Source: Lysobacteraceae bacterium (GTDB taxonomy: Bacteria > Pseudomonadota > Gammaproteobacteria > Xanthomonadales > BQJN01). From it: DNA of 33,814 bases. The notes under the pieces are model-generated. The model saw only the letters and a program-made list of their open reading frames with translations. It was not told where the DNA came from and did not search any database. The stretch lies in contig BQJN01000050.1 in assembly GCA_021604725.1 (NCBI GenBank), forward strand, positions 1 through 33,814. The letters run 5' to 3'. Both the position numbers and the translations under genes were made by a program. Every line of letters begins with the position of its first letter. Position 1 is the first letter of the stretch. Positions 24,538 through 33,248 of this stretch are shown here, piece by piece.

Positions 24538-25158
24538 GTGCGTACCACTTTGTATATCAGCTTGATTTTCTTTTGCCTGGCCAGCGCAGCGAGTGCGGCC
24601 AAGCTTTACAAATGGGTCGACGAGGATGGCAAGGTGTTCTATAGCGACCAGGTGCCACCGGAACACAATGATCGTGAGCGCCATCAACTCAATAGCCAGG
24701 GCATCGTCGTCGAAACCGTTGACCGAGCTCTTACGCCAGAGGAGATCGCTGCAGAGAAAGAGCGCATAAAGGCAGAAGAAGAAGCTACGCGTATCGCCGA
24801 AGAGCGCCGACGGGCCGACGAGGTCCTGCTACGCAGCTACGCCAGCGAAGATGACATCGTCAGGTCTCGAGAACAGAAGCTGGAGGCTGTTCGACGCACC
24901 ATAGACGTCACCAAGGCCACCATCGAGTCTCAAAACCGAACATTGTCGGACATGATCAAACGAGCCGCTGATTTGGAGCGTGCCGGTCAGGAAGTGAGCC
25001 CGGCCTTGCGCAGCTCAATTGATGTCATGCGCACTCAGATCAAGGGTCAGGAAGACACCATCGCTCGCAAAGAGCAGGAGATGGAGGATATCCGAGCTCA
25101 GTCGGAACGAGACCTGGCACGTTTTCAGTTGGCGAAACAACGCATAGAGCTCGAGTAG
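24538..25158 (+). CDS. Exported DUF4124 domain protein with coiled coil
   Basis: A 206-residue protein with a signal peptide (ending in LASAASAA) and an N-terminal DUF4124 domain, seen in KLYKWVDEDGKVFYSDQVPP at about residues 21-40. The rest is highly charged and helical (Glu/Arg/Lys-rich), probably a coiled coil. The frame opens at a TTG at 24523, but the GTG at 24538 is preceded by TGAGG nine bases away and gives a clean signal sequence, so I prefer it. DUF4124 proteins are common in gammaproteobacteria and probably sit in the periplasm; their role is unknown. It is convergent with the phosphomannomutase gene. Confidence 0.85.
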   Translation: MRTTLYISLIFFCLASAASAAKLYKWVDEDGKVFYSDQVPPEHNDRERHQLNSQGIVVETVDRALTPEEIAAEKERIKAEEEATRIAEERRRADEVLLRSYASEDDIVRSREQKLEAVRRTIDVTKATIESQNRTLSDMIKRAADLERAGQEVSPALRSSIDVMRTQIKGQEDTIARKEQEMEDIRAQSERDLARFQLAKQRIELE

Positions 25159-25225
25159 TGGTGGCCAATGTAATGAGCGCTGGTCACCAACTCACTACAG
25201 CAGGAATCGCCTAGTTCGACTGCAA

Positions 25226-25267
25226 CGCCTTAAGGCGACCCCTGAAGAGACGGCGCTCCTGCGCCGT
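25226..25267. terminator. Hairpins between convergent genes (possible bidirectional terminator)
   Basis: Between the DUF4124 gene and the convergent phosphomannomutase gene are two inverted repeats. CGCC/GGCG lies at 25226-25237 around TTAA. A strong stem, ACGGCGC/GCGCCGT, lies at 25250-25256 with 25261-25267 around TCCT. Position suggests a two-way transcript end, but no T-tract follows on either strand. Confidence 0.4.
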
Positions 25268-25277
25268 GGCAAGTGGC

Positions 25278-27662
25278 TTAGAAAGGCAATTCCAGCGTAT
25301 CGTCCACTGCCAGAATCTGTTCGCGGAATGTTTCTTGAATCCGCTTCAATGCTTCTTCATTATCGGCATCAAACCGCAATACCAAACAGGGCGTTGTGTT
25401 CGACGATCGCACTAGCCCCCAGCCATCATCGAAATCTGCTCGAATACCATCAATGGTCGTGATTCGCGCTGTTTCGAAATTGGCAAACTTCTGGAATCGA
25501 TCGACAAAGCGGTAGTTGTCTCCTTCCTTGGTGTGGATTTTTAACTCCGGCGTACTAACACCCTTCGGTAGCTCCTCAAACACCTCGTCGGCCTCACGAC
25601 CGTCGGCAGCCAATATCTCCAACAGGCGACAAGCCGAATACAGGCCATCATCGAAACCGTACCAGCGCTCTGAAAAGAAGAAATGACCACTCATTTCACC
25701 CGCCAACTCGGCCCCAATTTCCTTCATTTTGCCCTTGATGAACGAGTGACCGGTCTTCCACATGACTGGACTGCCACCAGCTTTGAGGACTTCGGCGGCC
25801 AGGTGGCCAGTGCATTTGACGTCATAGATGATGGCCGCGCCCGGCTTTCTGGACAAAACGTCGCGGGCAAACAGCATTAACAGACGGTCGGGAAATACCA
25901 TCTCCCCCTGCTTCGAAATCACACCCAGGCGGTCACCGTCGCCATCGAAGGCAACGCCCAAATCAGCATCGAACTTAGCCACTGTTGCCCTAAGGTCAGA
26001 CAGGTTCTCGGGAACACTGGGGTCCGGATGATGATTTGGAAACGTTCCATCGACCTCGCAATACAGCGGTACGACCTCGCAGCCGATTTCTTCAAGCAGT
26101 CGGGGAGCAATTGCCCCGGCAATTCCATTGCCGGCATCGACAACCACTTTCAACGTTTGTTCCAGCTGCACATCACCGGCAATTGCGTCAATGTAGTCCT
26201 CGACGACATCGATCTCCTGAACGCCGCCGCTACCAGAGCTGAGGTCACCTTCGATGATGCGTTGATGCAGGCTCTGAATGTCATCGCCAGACAAGGTTTC
26301 ACCTGCCAGTACAATCTTGAACCCATTGTAGTCGGGTGGGTTGTGGCTGCCGGTTACCATCACGCCCGACGCAGTGCCAAGGTGCTGCGCTGCGAAATAG
26401 AGCACGGGTGTTGGAACAGCGCCGATATCAATGACATCGAGTCCAGAGTTACGCAGCCCGTCAATCAATGCCTCGGACAACATCGGCCCGGATTTGCGCC
26501 CATCGCGCGCTACACATATTTCGCTGACACCCCGGGCCTGACCTTCAGAGCCAATGGCGACACCGATAGAGTAGGCCGCGTCTGCAGACAACATCTCACC
26601 CACGATGCCACGGATGTCATACGCCCTGAACATGGTGGCGTCGATGTCGGCGTCCACAGTCCCATCCCGTTTTCTGGACTGAGTGGCATCGGGTTCCATT
26701 TGCTTAATTTTTCGCAAGATTTTTTCGTCCAATTCAATTTTCTCTTGGGGTTGCGAAGACACGATGTCCGCCAGTGAATCTTCCTTGGCTCGGACCGGCT
26801 TTACTTTTCGCAAACGGGTGCGGACAACGACCAAACCGATCGCGGCAACGATGCAGGCGCCGATCATGCTCCACAAAAACGTTCTGTTGCGTGTGTCCAG
26901 CATCATAAAACTGCTGCCAACGCCATAAGTCACCCGAAACATCGTACCGGGAACGGTCAGTGAATCGGTTTGCTCGGCCGAGCCCCCTCTGCCGACCGAT
27001 TTAATCACAAGATCATTCCAGGAACCGTCACCTTGCCGCAAATCCAGATAACCTGAGGGCACCGTATCGATAACGTCCACTACCTCGGACAACAGACTTC
27101 CCGGCAGCCCGACTTCAAGCAATCCAATGACATTTTCGCCATCGAAAACCGGCTGCACGATGCTGAAACGCTGACGGTCTGTACCGAACCAATGCAGCTC
27201 AACAGGCGGCGCGGTACCACTCTCTCTGGCTCGCATCAACATGTCTAGCGCCGCAAAGCTTATGCCATCTACAAAATCAGTCTTCTCAACATTCGGCAAA
27301 TGCAAGCGGACTGTTTCTGAGCGCCCAATCATGGCCTCAACTGCCGCCTGTGCCTGTTCAGCATCGGCGGTACCCAGGAAGTAGCCTCGAACCTCAGGCA
27401 ATGCTGCGGCTTCGGCGACTTCAAGTCGTTCGCGTTCAAAACGTTCGGCGACGGAATCGACAACCCAATCAGCCAATCGTGCCAATTGCTGCTGATCGGT
27501 ATCGGCCTTGTGCAGCATCCACAACTGGTGAGCACAAACCATCACGCCCCAGATGCACAAGGCAACGCCGACCACCATACCCAGGGCCATCGGGTCGATC
27601 TTCGGCAGCCTTAATGCCAACTTGCGCGCTGCGGTGGTCGCCTGGAGTGCCGGTTTTTTCAT
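25278..27662 (-). CDS. algC: Phosphomannomutase/phosphoglucomutase with N-terminal membrane domain (AlgC-like)
   Basis: A 794-residue protein with two parts. Residues 1-about 340 hold two membrane helices (about 26-48 and 262-282) flanking a presumably periplasmic sensor-like region. From about residue 345 a full phosphohexomutase follows: [12 protein letters not shown], the active-site phosphoserine loop [14 protein letters not shown] (about 437), the metal loop [13 protein letters not shown] (about 575), sugar loop GEMSGHFFF, and a phosphate-binding end, [15 protein letters not shown]. It interconverts mannose or glucose 1- and 6-phosphates for polysaccharide precursors. A long AlgC form with a membrane N-terminus is known from Pseudomonas in the same dut-algC order. 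Its ATG overlaps the dut stop by four bases. The role of the N-terminal part is unknown. Confidence 0.92.
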   Translation of the reverse strand: MKKPALQATTAARKLALRLPKIDPMALGMVVGVALCIWGVMVCAHQLWMLHKADTDQQQLARLADWVVDSVAERFERERLEVAEAAALPEVRGYFLGTADAEQAQAAVEAMIGRSETVRLHLPNVEKTDFVDGISFAALDMLMRARESGTAPPVELHWFGTDRQRFSIVQPVFDGENVIGLLEVGLPGSLLSEVVDVIDTVPSGYLDLRQGDGSWNDLVIKSVGRGGSAEQTDSLTVPGTMFRVTYGVGSSFMMLDTRNRTFLWSMIGACIVAAIGLVVVRTRLRKVKPVRAKEDSLADIVSSQPQEKIELDEKILRKIKQMEPDATQSRKRDGTVDADIDATMFRAYDIRGIVGEMLSADAAYSIGVAIGSEGQARGVSEICVARDGRKSGPMLSEALIDGLRNSGLDVIDIGAVPTPVLYFAAQHLGTASGVMVTGSHNPPDYNGFKIVLAGETLSGDDIQSLHQRIIEGDLSSGSGGVQEIDVVEDYIDAIAGDVQLEQTLKVVVDAGNGIAGAIAPRLLEEIGCEVVPLYCEVDGTFPNHHPDPSVPENLSDLRATVAKFDADLGVAFDGDGDRLGVISKQGEMVFPDRLLMLFARDVLSRKPGAAIIYDVKCTGHLAAEVLKAGGSPVMWKTGHSFIKGKMKEIGAELAGEMSGHFFFSERWYGFDDGLYSACRLLEILAADGREADEVFEELPKGVSTPELKIHTKEGDNYRFVDRFQKFANFETARITTIDGIRADFDDGWGLVRSSNTTPCLVLRFDADNEEALKRIQETFREQILAVDDTLELPF

Positions 27663-28117
27663 GCGCGCCCGCTGTGGCCGAAACCACCCTGTCCGCGATC
27701 GGACTGATCAAATGTATCGACCACCTCAAATGTGGGCACGACCACCGGAACAACAACCATCTGCGCGATTCGGTCTCCCGGAGATACGTCGAATGGCTCC
27801 TTGCCTCGGTTCCACATCGACACATACAGCGGCCCTTGATAATCAGAGTCGATCAAACCGACCAGGTTGCCAAGTACAATGCCGTGCTTGTGTCCAAGTC
27901 CTGAACGTGGAAGCAGTACGGCTGCCAAAGTCGGATCCGCCAAGTGAATGGCGATCCCGCTGGACACCAACTCGCACTGCCCCGGATGCAAGGTCATCGG
28001 GGCATCGATACAAGCTCTAAGGTCTACGCCTGCTGAACCGGTTGTCGCCGGCTCCGGGAGGGGGAACTCAGTACCAATCCGCGCATCCAGAATTTTCACC
28101 TGAACGACTGGCTTCAT
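27659..28117 (-). CDS. dut: Deoxyuridine 5'-triphosphate nucleotidohydrolase (dUTPase)
   Basis: A 152-residue trimeric dUTPase that converts dUTP to dUMP and pyrophosphate, keeping uracil out of DNA and feeding thymidylate synthesis. The five family motifs appear in order: [45 protein letters not shown], and a glycine-rich end, [12 protein letters not shown]. Length is standard. The frame opens six codons earlier, but the ATG at 28117 gives the usual [13 protein letters not shown] start and overlaps the coaBC stop by four bases (ATGA). The gene also overlaps algC by four bases, so coaBC-dut-algC is one tightly coupled operon on the minus strand. Confidence 0.97.
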   Translation of the reverse strand: MKPVVQVKILDARIGTEFPLPEPATTGSAGVDLRACIDAPMTLHPGQCELVSSGIAIHLADPTLAAVLLPRSGLGHKHGIVLGNLVGLIDSDYQGPLYVSMWNRGKEPFDVSPGDRIAQMVVVPVVVPTFEVVDTFDQSDRGQGGFGHSGRA

Positions 28118-29334
28118 GCGCGATACTCGGAACATAAATCATGAAAGATGCGTACTGCCAGCCGCGACTTGCTGGCCATCGCATGCTTTTTCTCATTTGT
28201 CTTTGTCAGCACAGTAACCTCATTACAAGCAGCGTCGAAACCAGTTCCTTTACAACCAACAAGATTGGCCACAATCATGTTCGCTCCTTTTTTCTGGAGC
28301 TTGTCCGACGCATGTTTTTCGAGCTGGTCTGTCTCTGCGGCAAAGCCGACGACCAGTTGCGGACGCCCATCCATTGCAGCCACGGATGCCAAAATGTCTT
28401 TGGTTCGTCCAAGCTCAAGTTGAAATGTTTCATTCACCTTTTTGATCTTCTTTGCAGCCACGTTCGCCGGCGAGTAATCGGCGACCGCTGCACAACTAAC
28501 GAAGATATCACAATTGACGGCCAACTCTGTGACTTGTTGATACATCTGCGCCGCGCTTCGAACCGAGTGCAATCGCACACCATGCGGCTGGGTCAGGCGC
28601 ACCGGCCCGGACACCATTGTGACCTCGGCACCGGCCAGCTGCGCCGCTCGCGCCAATGCAAAGCCCATGCGCCCGGAGCTTCGATTGCCGATAAAACGAA
28701 CCGGGTCCAAGTCCTCATAGGTCGGCCCAGCGCTGATCAGCACACGAACGCCCTCCATGCGCGGCACACCTTCATCGAGCTGAATAATCGACTCGACCAA
28801 CTCGTCAGGCTCCAGCATTCGTCCGGGCCCCACCTCGCCACAGGCCTGATCGCCAACACCGGGCCCCAGTACCGCAACGCCCCTTGACGCCAGGCGCTCG
28901 ACATTCTCAGCCACTGCAGGGCTAGCCCACATTTGGCGATTCATGGCCGGGGCAATCGTGATCGTCGCCGCCGTCGCCAGGCACAAAGTCGTCAACAGAT
29001 CATCAGCCATCCCATGCGTCAATCTGGCGATCGCATTTGCCGTAGCCGGCGCAATCAGAATATGGTCGGCCCAGCGCGCCAGTTCGATGTGTCCCATGGC
29101 CGCTTCTGACTCAGGGTCAAGAAGGTCTGTGCCAACTCGCTGACCGGAAACCGCTTGAAAGGTTAGCGGCGCGATGAACTGTGTGGCAGCCTTGGTCATG
29201 ACAACCTTGACCTCAGCGCCGGCCTCAATCAAACGCCTAACCAGTTCCACCGACTTGTAGGCAGCAATGCCCCCACATACGCCGACCAGGATTCGACGGC
29301 CATCTAGATCCAGTTTGTGTTCGGACTCTGCCAT
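28114..29334 (-). CDS. coaBC: Bifunctional phosphopantothenoylcysteine decarboxylase/phosphopantothenate-cysteine ligase
   Basis: A 406-residue enzyme of coenzyme A synthesis. The N-terminal flavoprotein decarboxylase (CoaC) shows [40 protein letters not shown] (with the conserved His) and PAMNRQMW. The C-terminal ligase (CoaB) begins about residue 190, with [20 protein letters not shown] and [13 protein letters not shown], and contains the KIKK loop that precedes the acidic end. Cysteine made by the nearby cys genes is one of its substrates. The frame is open 26 codons further upstream; ATG 29334 gives the standard N-terminus. It is the first gene of coaBC-dut-algC and is divergent from radC. 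Confidence 0.96.
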   Translation of the reverse strand: MAESEHKLDLDGRRILVGVCGGIAAYKSVELVRRLIEAGAEVKVVMTKAATQFIAPLTFQAVSGQRVGTDLLDPESEAAMGHIELARWADHILIAPATANAIARLTHGMADDLLTTLCLATAATITIAPAMNRQMWASPAVAENVERLASRGVAVLGPGVGDQACGEVGPGRMLEPDELVESIIQLDEGVPRMEGVRVLISAGPTYEDLDPVRFIGNRSSGRMGFALARAAQLAGAEVTMVSGPVRLTQPHGVRLHSVRSAAQMYQQVTELAVNCDIFVSCAAVADYSPANVAAKKIKKVNETFQLELGRTKDILASVAAMDGRPQLVVGFAAETDQLEKHASDKLQKKGANMIVANLVGCKGTGFDAACNEVTVLTKTNEKKHAMASKSRLAVRIFHDLCSEYRA

Positions 29335-29699
29335 ATTTTCGGCTCCAGAAAAAACAACCACCACTACCCATTGAGTGTGTCGCAATAGTCCGTCCTGGAC
29401 TAGCAACACCACGCAACCCGAGAAGCGCGGTTATCGGGTTCCATACATTTCAACGGCTTAGGGCCCATCGAAATGGGCGATACATCCATGTATCGCGTCG
29501 GCTGTTGTTTCGCGACAGCCTCCTTGGGCATGACGGCGCAGCTATGCCGATCGGAATACGCTGATTTGAGGGAAAATTCTTATACCAACTGTTGGATTTT
29601 ACTCGTTTACAGGACGCAGACCCAAATCCAGACTACACATTGCGGTAATTGCGCTGAGCGATAGCGCCAAATGACAACCACATAGGGAGAGCCATAGCG
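29335..29699. other. Divergent coaBC/radC intergenic region
   Basis: A 365-base gap between divergent genes. The 29415-29519 part is taken up by the repeat element. The rest (29520-29699) should carry the radC promoter; a TTATAC sequence near 29580-29585 could be a -10 box, but no matching -35 is clear. A GGGAGA ribosome binding site lies at 29685-29690. Small open frames here do not look like proteins. Confidence 0.5.
29415..29495. repeat. Structured interspersed repeat, copy 2
   Basis: This element, between coaBC and radC, parallels the one at 19865-19938. Its first hairpin has arms AACCCGA/TCGGGTT (29415-29421 with 29434-29440) around the loop GAAGCGCGGTTA, which differs from copy 1 at one base while the stem is quite different. 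CATTTC (29446-29451) and GAAATG (29470-29475) then bracket AACGGCTT plus about ten extra bases; these extra bases also form GCCCAT/ATGGGC (29463-29478). The last hairpin is CGATACAT/ATGTATCG (29478-29495) around CC, with the shared CATCCATG core. A further stem, GGCTGT/ACAGCC (29500-29519), follows. Confidence 0.78.
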
Positions 29700-30347
29700 A
29701 TGGAATTGCCACGAGAAAAACTGCTACGCCTCGGTGCAGATGCACTGACCGATGCTGAACTGTTGGCACTGTTTCTACGAACGGGTAGCAGAGGTCGGCC
29801 GGTGCTCGGCCTGGCGCATCAACTGCTACAGCAGTTTGGCGGGCTTGGTGCATTGTTGCGCAGCAATCACCAACAGATGTGCAGCGCGATAGGCATCGGG
29901 CCCGCCAAGGCTTGCCAACTCGCCGCAATCATGGAGATGGCCTGCCGCTATCGACACGACGAAATCAGCAACAAGGCAATGACCAACCCACAATCAACCA
30001 GGCTCTGGTTGACCACAAAACTTGGCCGTCGCCGGCAGGAGGTCTTCGCAGCGTTATACCTCGATAGCCGGCACCGGCTGCTATCCTATGAAGAGCTGTT
30101 TTTTGGCACCATAGATGGGGCTGCCGTGCACCCCAGGGAGGTGGCGCGTCGTGCTTTGGAGTTGGACGCCGCAGCAATTATTGTTTGCCACAATCATCCA
30201 TCCGGTGTGGCGGAACCCAGTGCACAGGACCGTGCCATTACCAAACGCCTGCGCAGCGCCCTGGCGCTGATTGACGTTACCTTGCTGGATCACTTTATTA
30301 TCGCCCACGACAATATGGTGTCGATGGCAGAGCTGGGAATGGTTTGA
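29700..30347 (+). CDS. radC: RadC family protein (JAB/MPN domain)
   Basis: A 215-residue RadC-like protein. It starts MELPREKLLRLGADALTDAE, equivalent to the PREKLL start of RadC but without the about ten residues that usually come before. A helix-hairpin-helix-like region follows (GIGPAKACQLAAIMEMA). The C-terminal JAB domain has IVCHNHPSGVAEPSAQD, the HxHPSG(x5)SxxD metal motif, at about residues 161-177. Despite the name, a role in DNA repair is doubtful and the biochemical function unknown. Start ATG 29700 is supported by GGGAGA ten bases upstream; no in-frame ATG lies further upstream before a stop. It is transcribed toward the L33/L28 genes on the opposite strand. Confidence 0.93.
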   Translation: MELPREKLLRLGADALTDAELLALFLRTGSRGRPVLGLAHQLLQQFGGLGALLRSNHQQMCSAIGIGPAKACQLAAIMEMACRYRHDEISNKAMTNPQSTRLWLTTKLGRRRQEVFAALYLDSRHRLLSYEELFFGTIDGAAVHPREVARRALELDAAAIIVCHNHPSGVAEPSAQDRAITKRLRSALALIDVTLLDHFIIAHDNMVSMAELGMV

Positions 30348-30383
30348 AGCTGCACGTCCATGCCGGCTAACCGTAGTTCCAGA

Positions 30384-30401
30384 GCCGGCCATTGTGCCGG
30401 C
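30384..30401. terminator. Hairpin between radC and rpmG
   Basis: Arms GCCGGC and GCCGGC (30384-30389 and 30396-30401) around CATTGT lie in the 62 bases between convergent radC and rpmG. The position fits a shared transcript end, but there is no T-tract on either strand, so termination here is uncertain. Confidence 0.3.
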
Positions 30402-30409
30402 CAGCCGGA

Positions 30410-30565
30410 TTACTTGATCTTCGCTTCCTTGTACATCACGTGTTTGCGAACCACGGGATCGTACTTTTTCATCTCCATTTTTCCAGGAGTGTTTTTCTTG
30501 TTCTTGTCGGTGGTGTAGAAGTGTCCGGTACCAGCCGAAGAAACCAGGCGAATTTTGTCACGCAT
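30410..30565 (-). CDS. rpmG: 50S ribosomal protein L33
   Basis: A 51-residue ribosomal protein read on the minus strand: [20 protein letters not shown] at the start and [19 protein letters not shown] at the end, matching the L33 family in both length and sequence. The cysteine pairs that bind zinc in some L33 forms are absent, so this is the zinc-free type. GAGG before the ATG (in TTGAGGCAAGATC) serves as ribosome binding site. It follows rpmB by 17 bases; rpmB-rpmG is the standard pair in bacteria and the two are probably cotranscribed. Confidence 0.97.
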   Translation of the reverse strand: MRDKIRLVSSAGTGHFYTTDKNKKNTPGKMEMKKYDPVVRKHVMYKEAKIK

Positions 30566-30582
30566 GATCTTGCCTCAATACT

Positions 30583-30819
30583 TTAGAATTTGACGCCGCG
30601 CGAACGCAGGTCAGCGAGAACGGAGTCAATCCCTTTCTTGTCGATAATACGCAAGCCCTTGGTAGAGACGCGCAATTTTACCCAGCGGTTCTCGCTGGCG
30701 ACCCAGAAACGGTGGGTGTGCAGGTTAGGCAGAAACCGACGACGCGATCGGTTGTTCGCGTGCGATACGTTGTTTCCGGTGACCGTGCGTTTGCCGGTGA
30801 CCTGACATACTCGAGCCAT
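30583..30819 (-). CDS. rpmB: 50S ribosomal protein L28
   Basis: A 78-residue ribosomal protein, exactly the usual length. [11 protein letters not shown] at the start, [18 protein letters not shown] in the middle and [17 protein letters not shown] near the end are L28 signatures. The frame extends five codons upstream, but the ATG at 30819 gives the standard N-terminus and has GAGGA nine bases before it. It is the first gene of the rpmB-rpmG pair on the minus strand. Confidence 0.98.
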   Translation of the reverse strand: MARVCQVTGKRTVTGNNVSHANNRSRRRFLPNLHTHRFWVASENRWVKLRVSTKGLRIIDKKGIDSVLADLRSRGVKF

Positions 30820-30840
30820 GTCGAAATTCCTCAAGAAATC

Positions 30841-30868
30841 TTTATCGATTTGAAGGGACAGCCAGCAA
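30841..30868 (-). promoter_or_regulatory. Possible rpmB-rpmG promoter
   Basis: On the minus strand TTGCTG (30868-30863) and GATAAA (30846-30841) are spaced by 16 bases, some 20 bases upstream of the rpmB start codon. Position fits the L28/L33 pair. The -10 match is moderate, so this is tentative. Confidence 0.35.
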
Positions 30869-30915
30869 TAAAGCGGCTTAGCCCAAAACAGCCGGGCATA
30901 GTACCACCGCGATGC

Positions 30916-30957
30916 CTGTCGAGCAACCGCAAAAACCGGCTACTCGACAGATTTTTG
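30916..30957 (+). terminator. Intrinsic terminator on the plus strand, between rpmB and the desaturase gene
   Basis: Arms CTGTCGAG (30916-30923) and CTCGACAG (30943-30950) form a perfect eight-base stem, extended inside by ACCG/CGG-type pairs, and ATTTTTG follows at once (30951-30957). This is a good Rho-independent terminator for plus-strand transcription. Oddly, every gene from 30410 to 32550 is on the minus strand, so it would stop antisense transcripts, such as read-through from radC. As a bare hairpin it might also serve the minus-strand desaturase message, whose stop codon is 13 bases away. Confidence 0.6.
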
Positions 30958-30962
30958 CTTGC

Positions 30963-32168
30963 CTAAGCCATCGCTGTCTGCGTGGTGTAGGTTCTCAGCG
31001 AGGCCGCGAACTCTTCGAGACGGCGGATACCACTGGCCTCGGCCTCTCGACACCATTGACGTAGCTGCTCCAGCAAGGCGTCCGGGTCTGTGCTGGACCG
31101 GTCCCAAATGGTCTTCAGTCGCTCTCGATAGTCGTACAGAACGCTAAGCGCCGCTGACTCCTGCAGCAATTGCTGCAAGCCCTGTTGTCGTGGACGATTC
31201 AAAAACCGTGGTTCGGCCTGTAGCAAGCCCAGAGTCTGCCGCTTGATGCCTCTGATCGAGTCACCAGCGCGAGTCATCTCTTCGGCCGCTGCGGGCTTCA
31301 ATACTTGTGCGTAATAATTGCGCATGACCGTAAAACGATGCGCGAACACCGCCTTTAACGTGTCTGGATCGATCGTCGATTTATTCGGATCCACTTCCAG
31401 TTGCGGCGCGACGCGGCGGATAGTGGCCAGTCCACAAGCGCTGAGCATGCGGATAATCACCCAACCAATGTCAAACTCCCACTTGCGCATGGAAAATCGT
31501 GCCGAACTCGGGAAAGCATGGTGGTTGTTGTGTAATTCTTCGCCGCCAAGGAAAACACCCCAAGGCGTCAGGTTGGTCGAAGTGTCTTCGGTATGGAAGT
31601 TGCGATAACCGCTCCAATGGCCCAGACCATTGATGACACCGGCAGCGAACAGCGGTATCCACACCACCTGAATCGCCCAGAAGGTAATGCCCAGAACGCC
31701 AAACAGGGCGATATCAAGCGCCAGCAACAAGGTTGGTCCAAGAACCCAACGGCCGCTATACAACTGCCGCTCAAGCCAGTCATCCGGCGTGCCATGACCA
31801 TACTTTTCCATGGTCTCTTTGTTGGTGCGCTCATCGGTATACAGCTGTACGCCATGAAACAGCACCTTGGTGATTCCATACACCTGAGGGCTGTGTGGGT
31901 CTTCTGCGGTCTCGCAGCGCGCATGGTGCTTGCGATGAATGGCCACCCATTCCTTGGTCTCCATTCCTGTCGTCAGCCACAACCAGAACCGGAAAAAGTG
32001 CGAAACCACCGGGTGCAAATCCAGCCCACGATGGGCCTGACAACGGTGCAAGAAGATGGTCACTGACCAAACGGTGATTGACGTGACTATAAGCAAAGCC
32101 ACAATCATCTGGACGATCGAAAAGTTCGCCAATCCCTGGGTCAAAAATGTGTACAGTTCTTGATTCAT
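30963..32168 (-). CDS. Acyl-lipid/acyl-CoA delta-9-type fatty acid desaturase
   Basis: A 401-residue integral membrane di-iron desaturase. The three histidine boxes are complete: HRCQAH (41-46), HRKHH (78-82) and HNNHH (about 213-217), in the spacing of the delta-9 (stearoyl-CoA/DesC-like) group. Membrane helices lie at about 15-42, 55-70 and 145-190. It introduces a double bond in acyl chains with O2 and electrons from a carrier; the rubredoxin encoded next upstream on the same strand is a possible donor, though that is inference. The C-terminal 130 residues are an extension beyond the catalytic core, mostly helical and charged. The start ATG at 32168 is unambiguous. Confidence 0.93.
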   Translation of the reverse strand: MNQELYTFLTQGLANFSIVQMIVALLIVTSITVWSVTIFLHRCQAHRGLDLHPVVSHFFRFWLWLTTGMETKEWVAIHRKHHARCETAEDPHSPQVYGITKVLFHGVQLYTDERTNKETMEKYGHGTPDDWLERQLYSGRWVLGPTLLLALDIALFGVLGITFWAIQVVWIPLFAAGVINGLGHWSGYRNFHTEDTSTNLTPWGVFLGGEELHNNHHAFPSSARFSMRKWEFDIGWVIIRMLSACGLATIRRVAPQLEVDPNKSTIDPDTLKAVFAHRFTVMRNYYAQVLKPAAAEEMTRAGDSIRGIKRQTLGLLQAEPRFLNRPRQQGLQQLLQESAALSVLYDYRERLKTIWDRSSTDPDALLEQLRQWCREAEASGIRRLEEFAASLRTYTTQTAMA

Positions 32169-32262
32169 GATTTTTTGATTTGGGCCTCTCGGCGCTGGAA
32201 ATGGATCATACGAAAATGCTGGGGCAAGCCTGAAGCTTCACTCCGACTCAAACCCGTCAGTC

Positions 32263-32268
32263 ATTATA
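32263..32268 (-). promoter_or_regulatory. Possible -10 box of the desaturase promoter
   Basis: A perfect TATAAT on the minus strand lies about 95 bases before the desaturase start codon. No good -35 box is found at 16-18 bases upstream (TTGTCT is at 14 bases), so the promoter may depend on an activator. Nothing else is evident in the 184 bases between rubredoxin and desaturase. Confidence 0.4.
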
Positions 32269-32352
32269 GACCAATTTGTGACAGACAAGCGTCAGGGCCG
32301 CAACCAGATCATTGGATCGCGGCGTTTCAGCCAAGGAAGCTAGGGAAGCTCT

Positions 32353-32550
32353 CTATATCTCCACCATCTCGAAGTCATCCTTGGCGACCCCGCAATCCGG
32401 ACAGGTCCAGGTATCAGGCACATCGTCCCAGCGCGTACCCGGCGCAATGCCGTCCTCTTCCCAACCTTGGGCTTCGTCGTAAATCAGTCCACACACGACG
32501 CACATGAAGGTTCGGTATGGCAACATATCGGTATTGGATGGTGTTTGCAT
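32353..32550 (-). CDS. Rubredoxin
   Basis: A 65-residue iron protein with the two CxxC knuckles of rubredoxin, [14 protein letters not shown] (from about residue 17) and [12 protein letters not shown] (from about 50), and the conserved [15 protein letters not shown] between them. It binds one Fe by four cysteines and carries single electrons. The N-terminus is about ten residues longer than in typical rubredoxins; a second ATG eight codons in is a possible alternative start. It is transcribed divergently from thiE (39 bases between starts) and in the same direction as the desaturase, for which it may be an electron donor. Confidence 0.95.
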   Translation of the reverse strand: MQTPSNTDMLPYRTFMCVVCGLIYDEAQGWEEDGIAPGTRWDDVPDTWTCPDCGVAKDDFEMVEI

Positions 32551-32589
32551 TTAGGGAAGATCATCAAGACTGTTGGAGAAAAATTTAAC

Positions 32590-33234
32590 GTGCACCATAC
32601 CCAGCGCGAGCCGGCGGCAAACGTCTCTATATACGTTATTACGCCGCAGTGGTCGGACACCAGACGTTTGCTCAACGCAAGCGATCAGGCACTCAACAAT
32701 GGCGTATCGTTGCTTCAATATCGGGACAAGCTGCGCGATTTCAACGCTCAGCTCGCTGTTGGTCGAGCGCTGGCGCAATTGTGTCGGCAGTATGCGGTAC
32801 CTTTTATTGTCAACGACAACGTCGAATTGGCGGTTCAACTCGAAGCTGACGGCGTCCATCTTGGCCAGCATGATGGGGCGATTGAATCTGCCATCAACAG
32901 CGGTCTCGAACGCGTTGGCATATCGTGTTACAACCAGCTTTCACGGGCTGTCGAAGCGGCAAAGTCAGGAGCCACCGAGGTAGCCTTCGGCAGTTTCTAT
33001 CAATCCTCGACCAAGCCAGATGCAGTTACCGCGAAGCCATCACTGCTAGCCGACTTCATTGGCTGGAGATCAGATGCAATCAGCCCCAGATTGGTTGCCA
33101 TCGGTGGCATCAACGCCGACAATGCTAAACCGCTCGCTTTGGCCGGTGCTGAGTACCTCGCCGTCAGCGGGGCAATTTACGCGGCCGACGATGTGGCCGC
33201 GGCGACCCGAAACCTGATCAACTCTGTAAATTGA
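32590..33234 (+). CDS. thiE: Thiamine-phosphate synthase
   Basis: A 214-residue TIM-barrel enzyme that couples HMP pyrophosphate with HET phosphate to give thiamine phosphate. Landmarks: YVITP at the start of the barrel, GVSLLQYRDK (pyrophosphate binding, about residue 45), FIVNDNVELAVQLEADGVHL followed by GQHDG, VAFGSFYQSSTKPDA (thiazole phosphate loop), and VAIGGINADN. The frame is open from an earlier ATG at 32467 inside the rubredoxin gene; the GTG at 32590, with GGAGA ten bases before it, yields the normal length. No TPP riboswitch was seen upstream. It is followed after 14 bases by hemL, an arrangement shared with Pseudomonas. Confidence 0.93.
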   Translation: MHHTQREPAANVSIYVITPQWSDTRRLLNASDQALNNGVSLLQYRDKLRDFNAQLAVGRALAQLCRQYAVPFIVNDNVELAVQLEADGVHLGQHDGAIESAINSGLERVGISCYNQLSRAVEAAKSGATEVAFGSFYQSSTKPDAVTAKPSLLADFIGWRSDAISPRLVAIGGINADNAKPLALAGAEYLAVSGAIYAADDVAAATRNLINSVN

Positions 33235-33248
33235 GATTCTGAAAGCTC

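Noticed and set aside
32467..32589. Start of thiE at the ATG at 32467
   Set aside because: This would overlap the divergent rubredoxin gene and add about 41 residues unrelated to ThiE; the GTG at 32590 gives the normal length and has a Shine-Dalgarno sequence.
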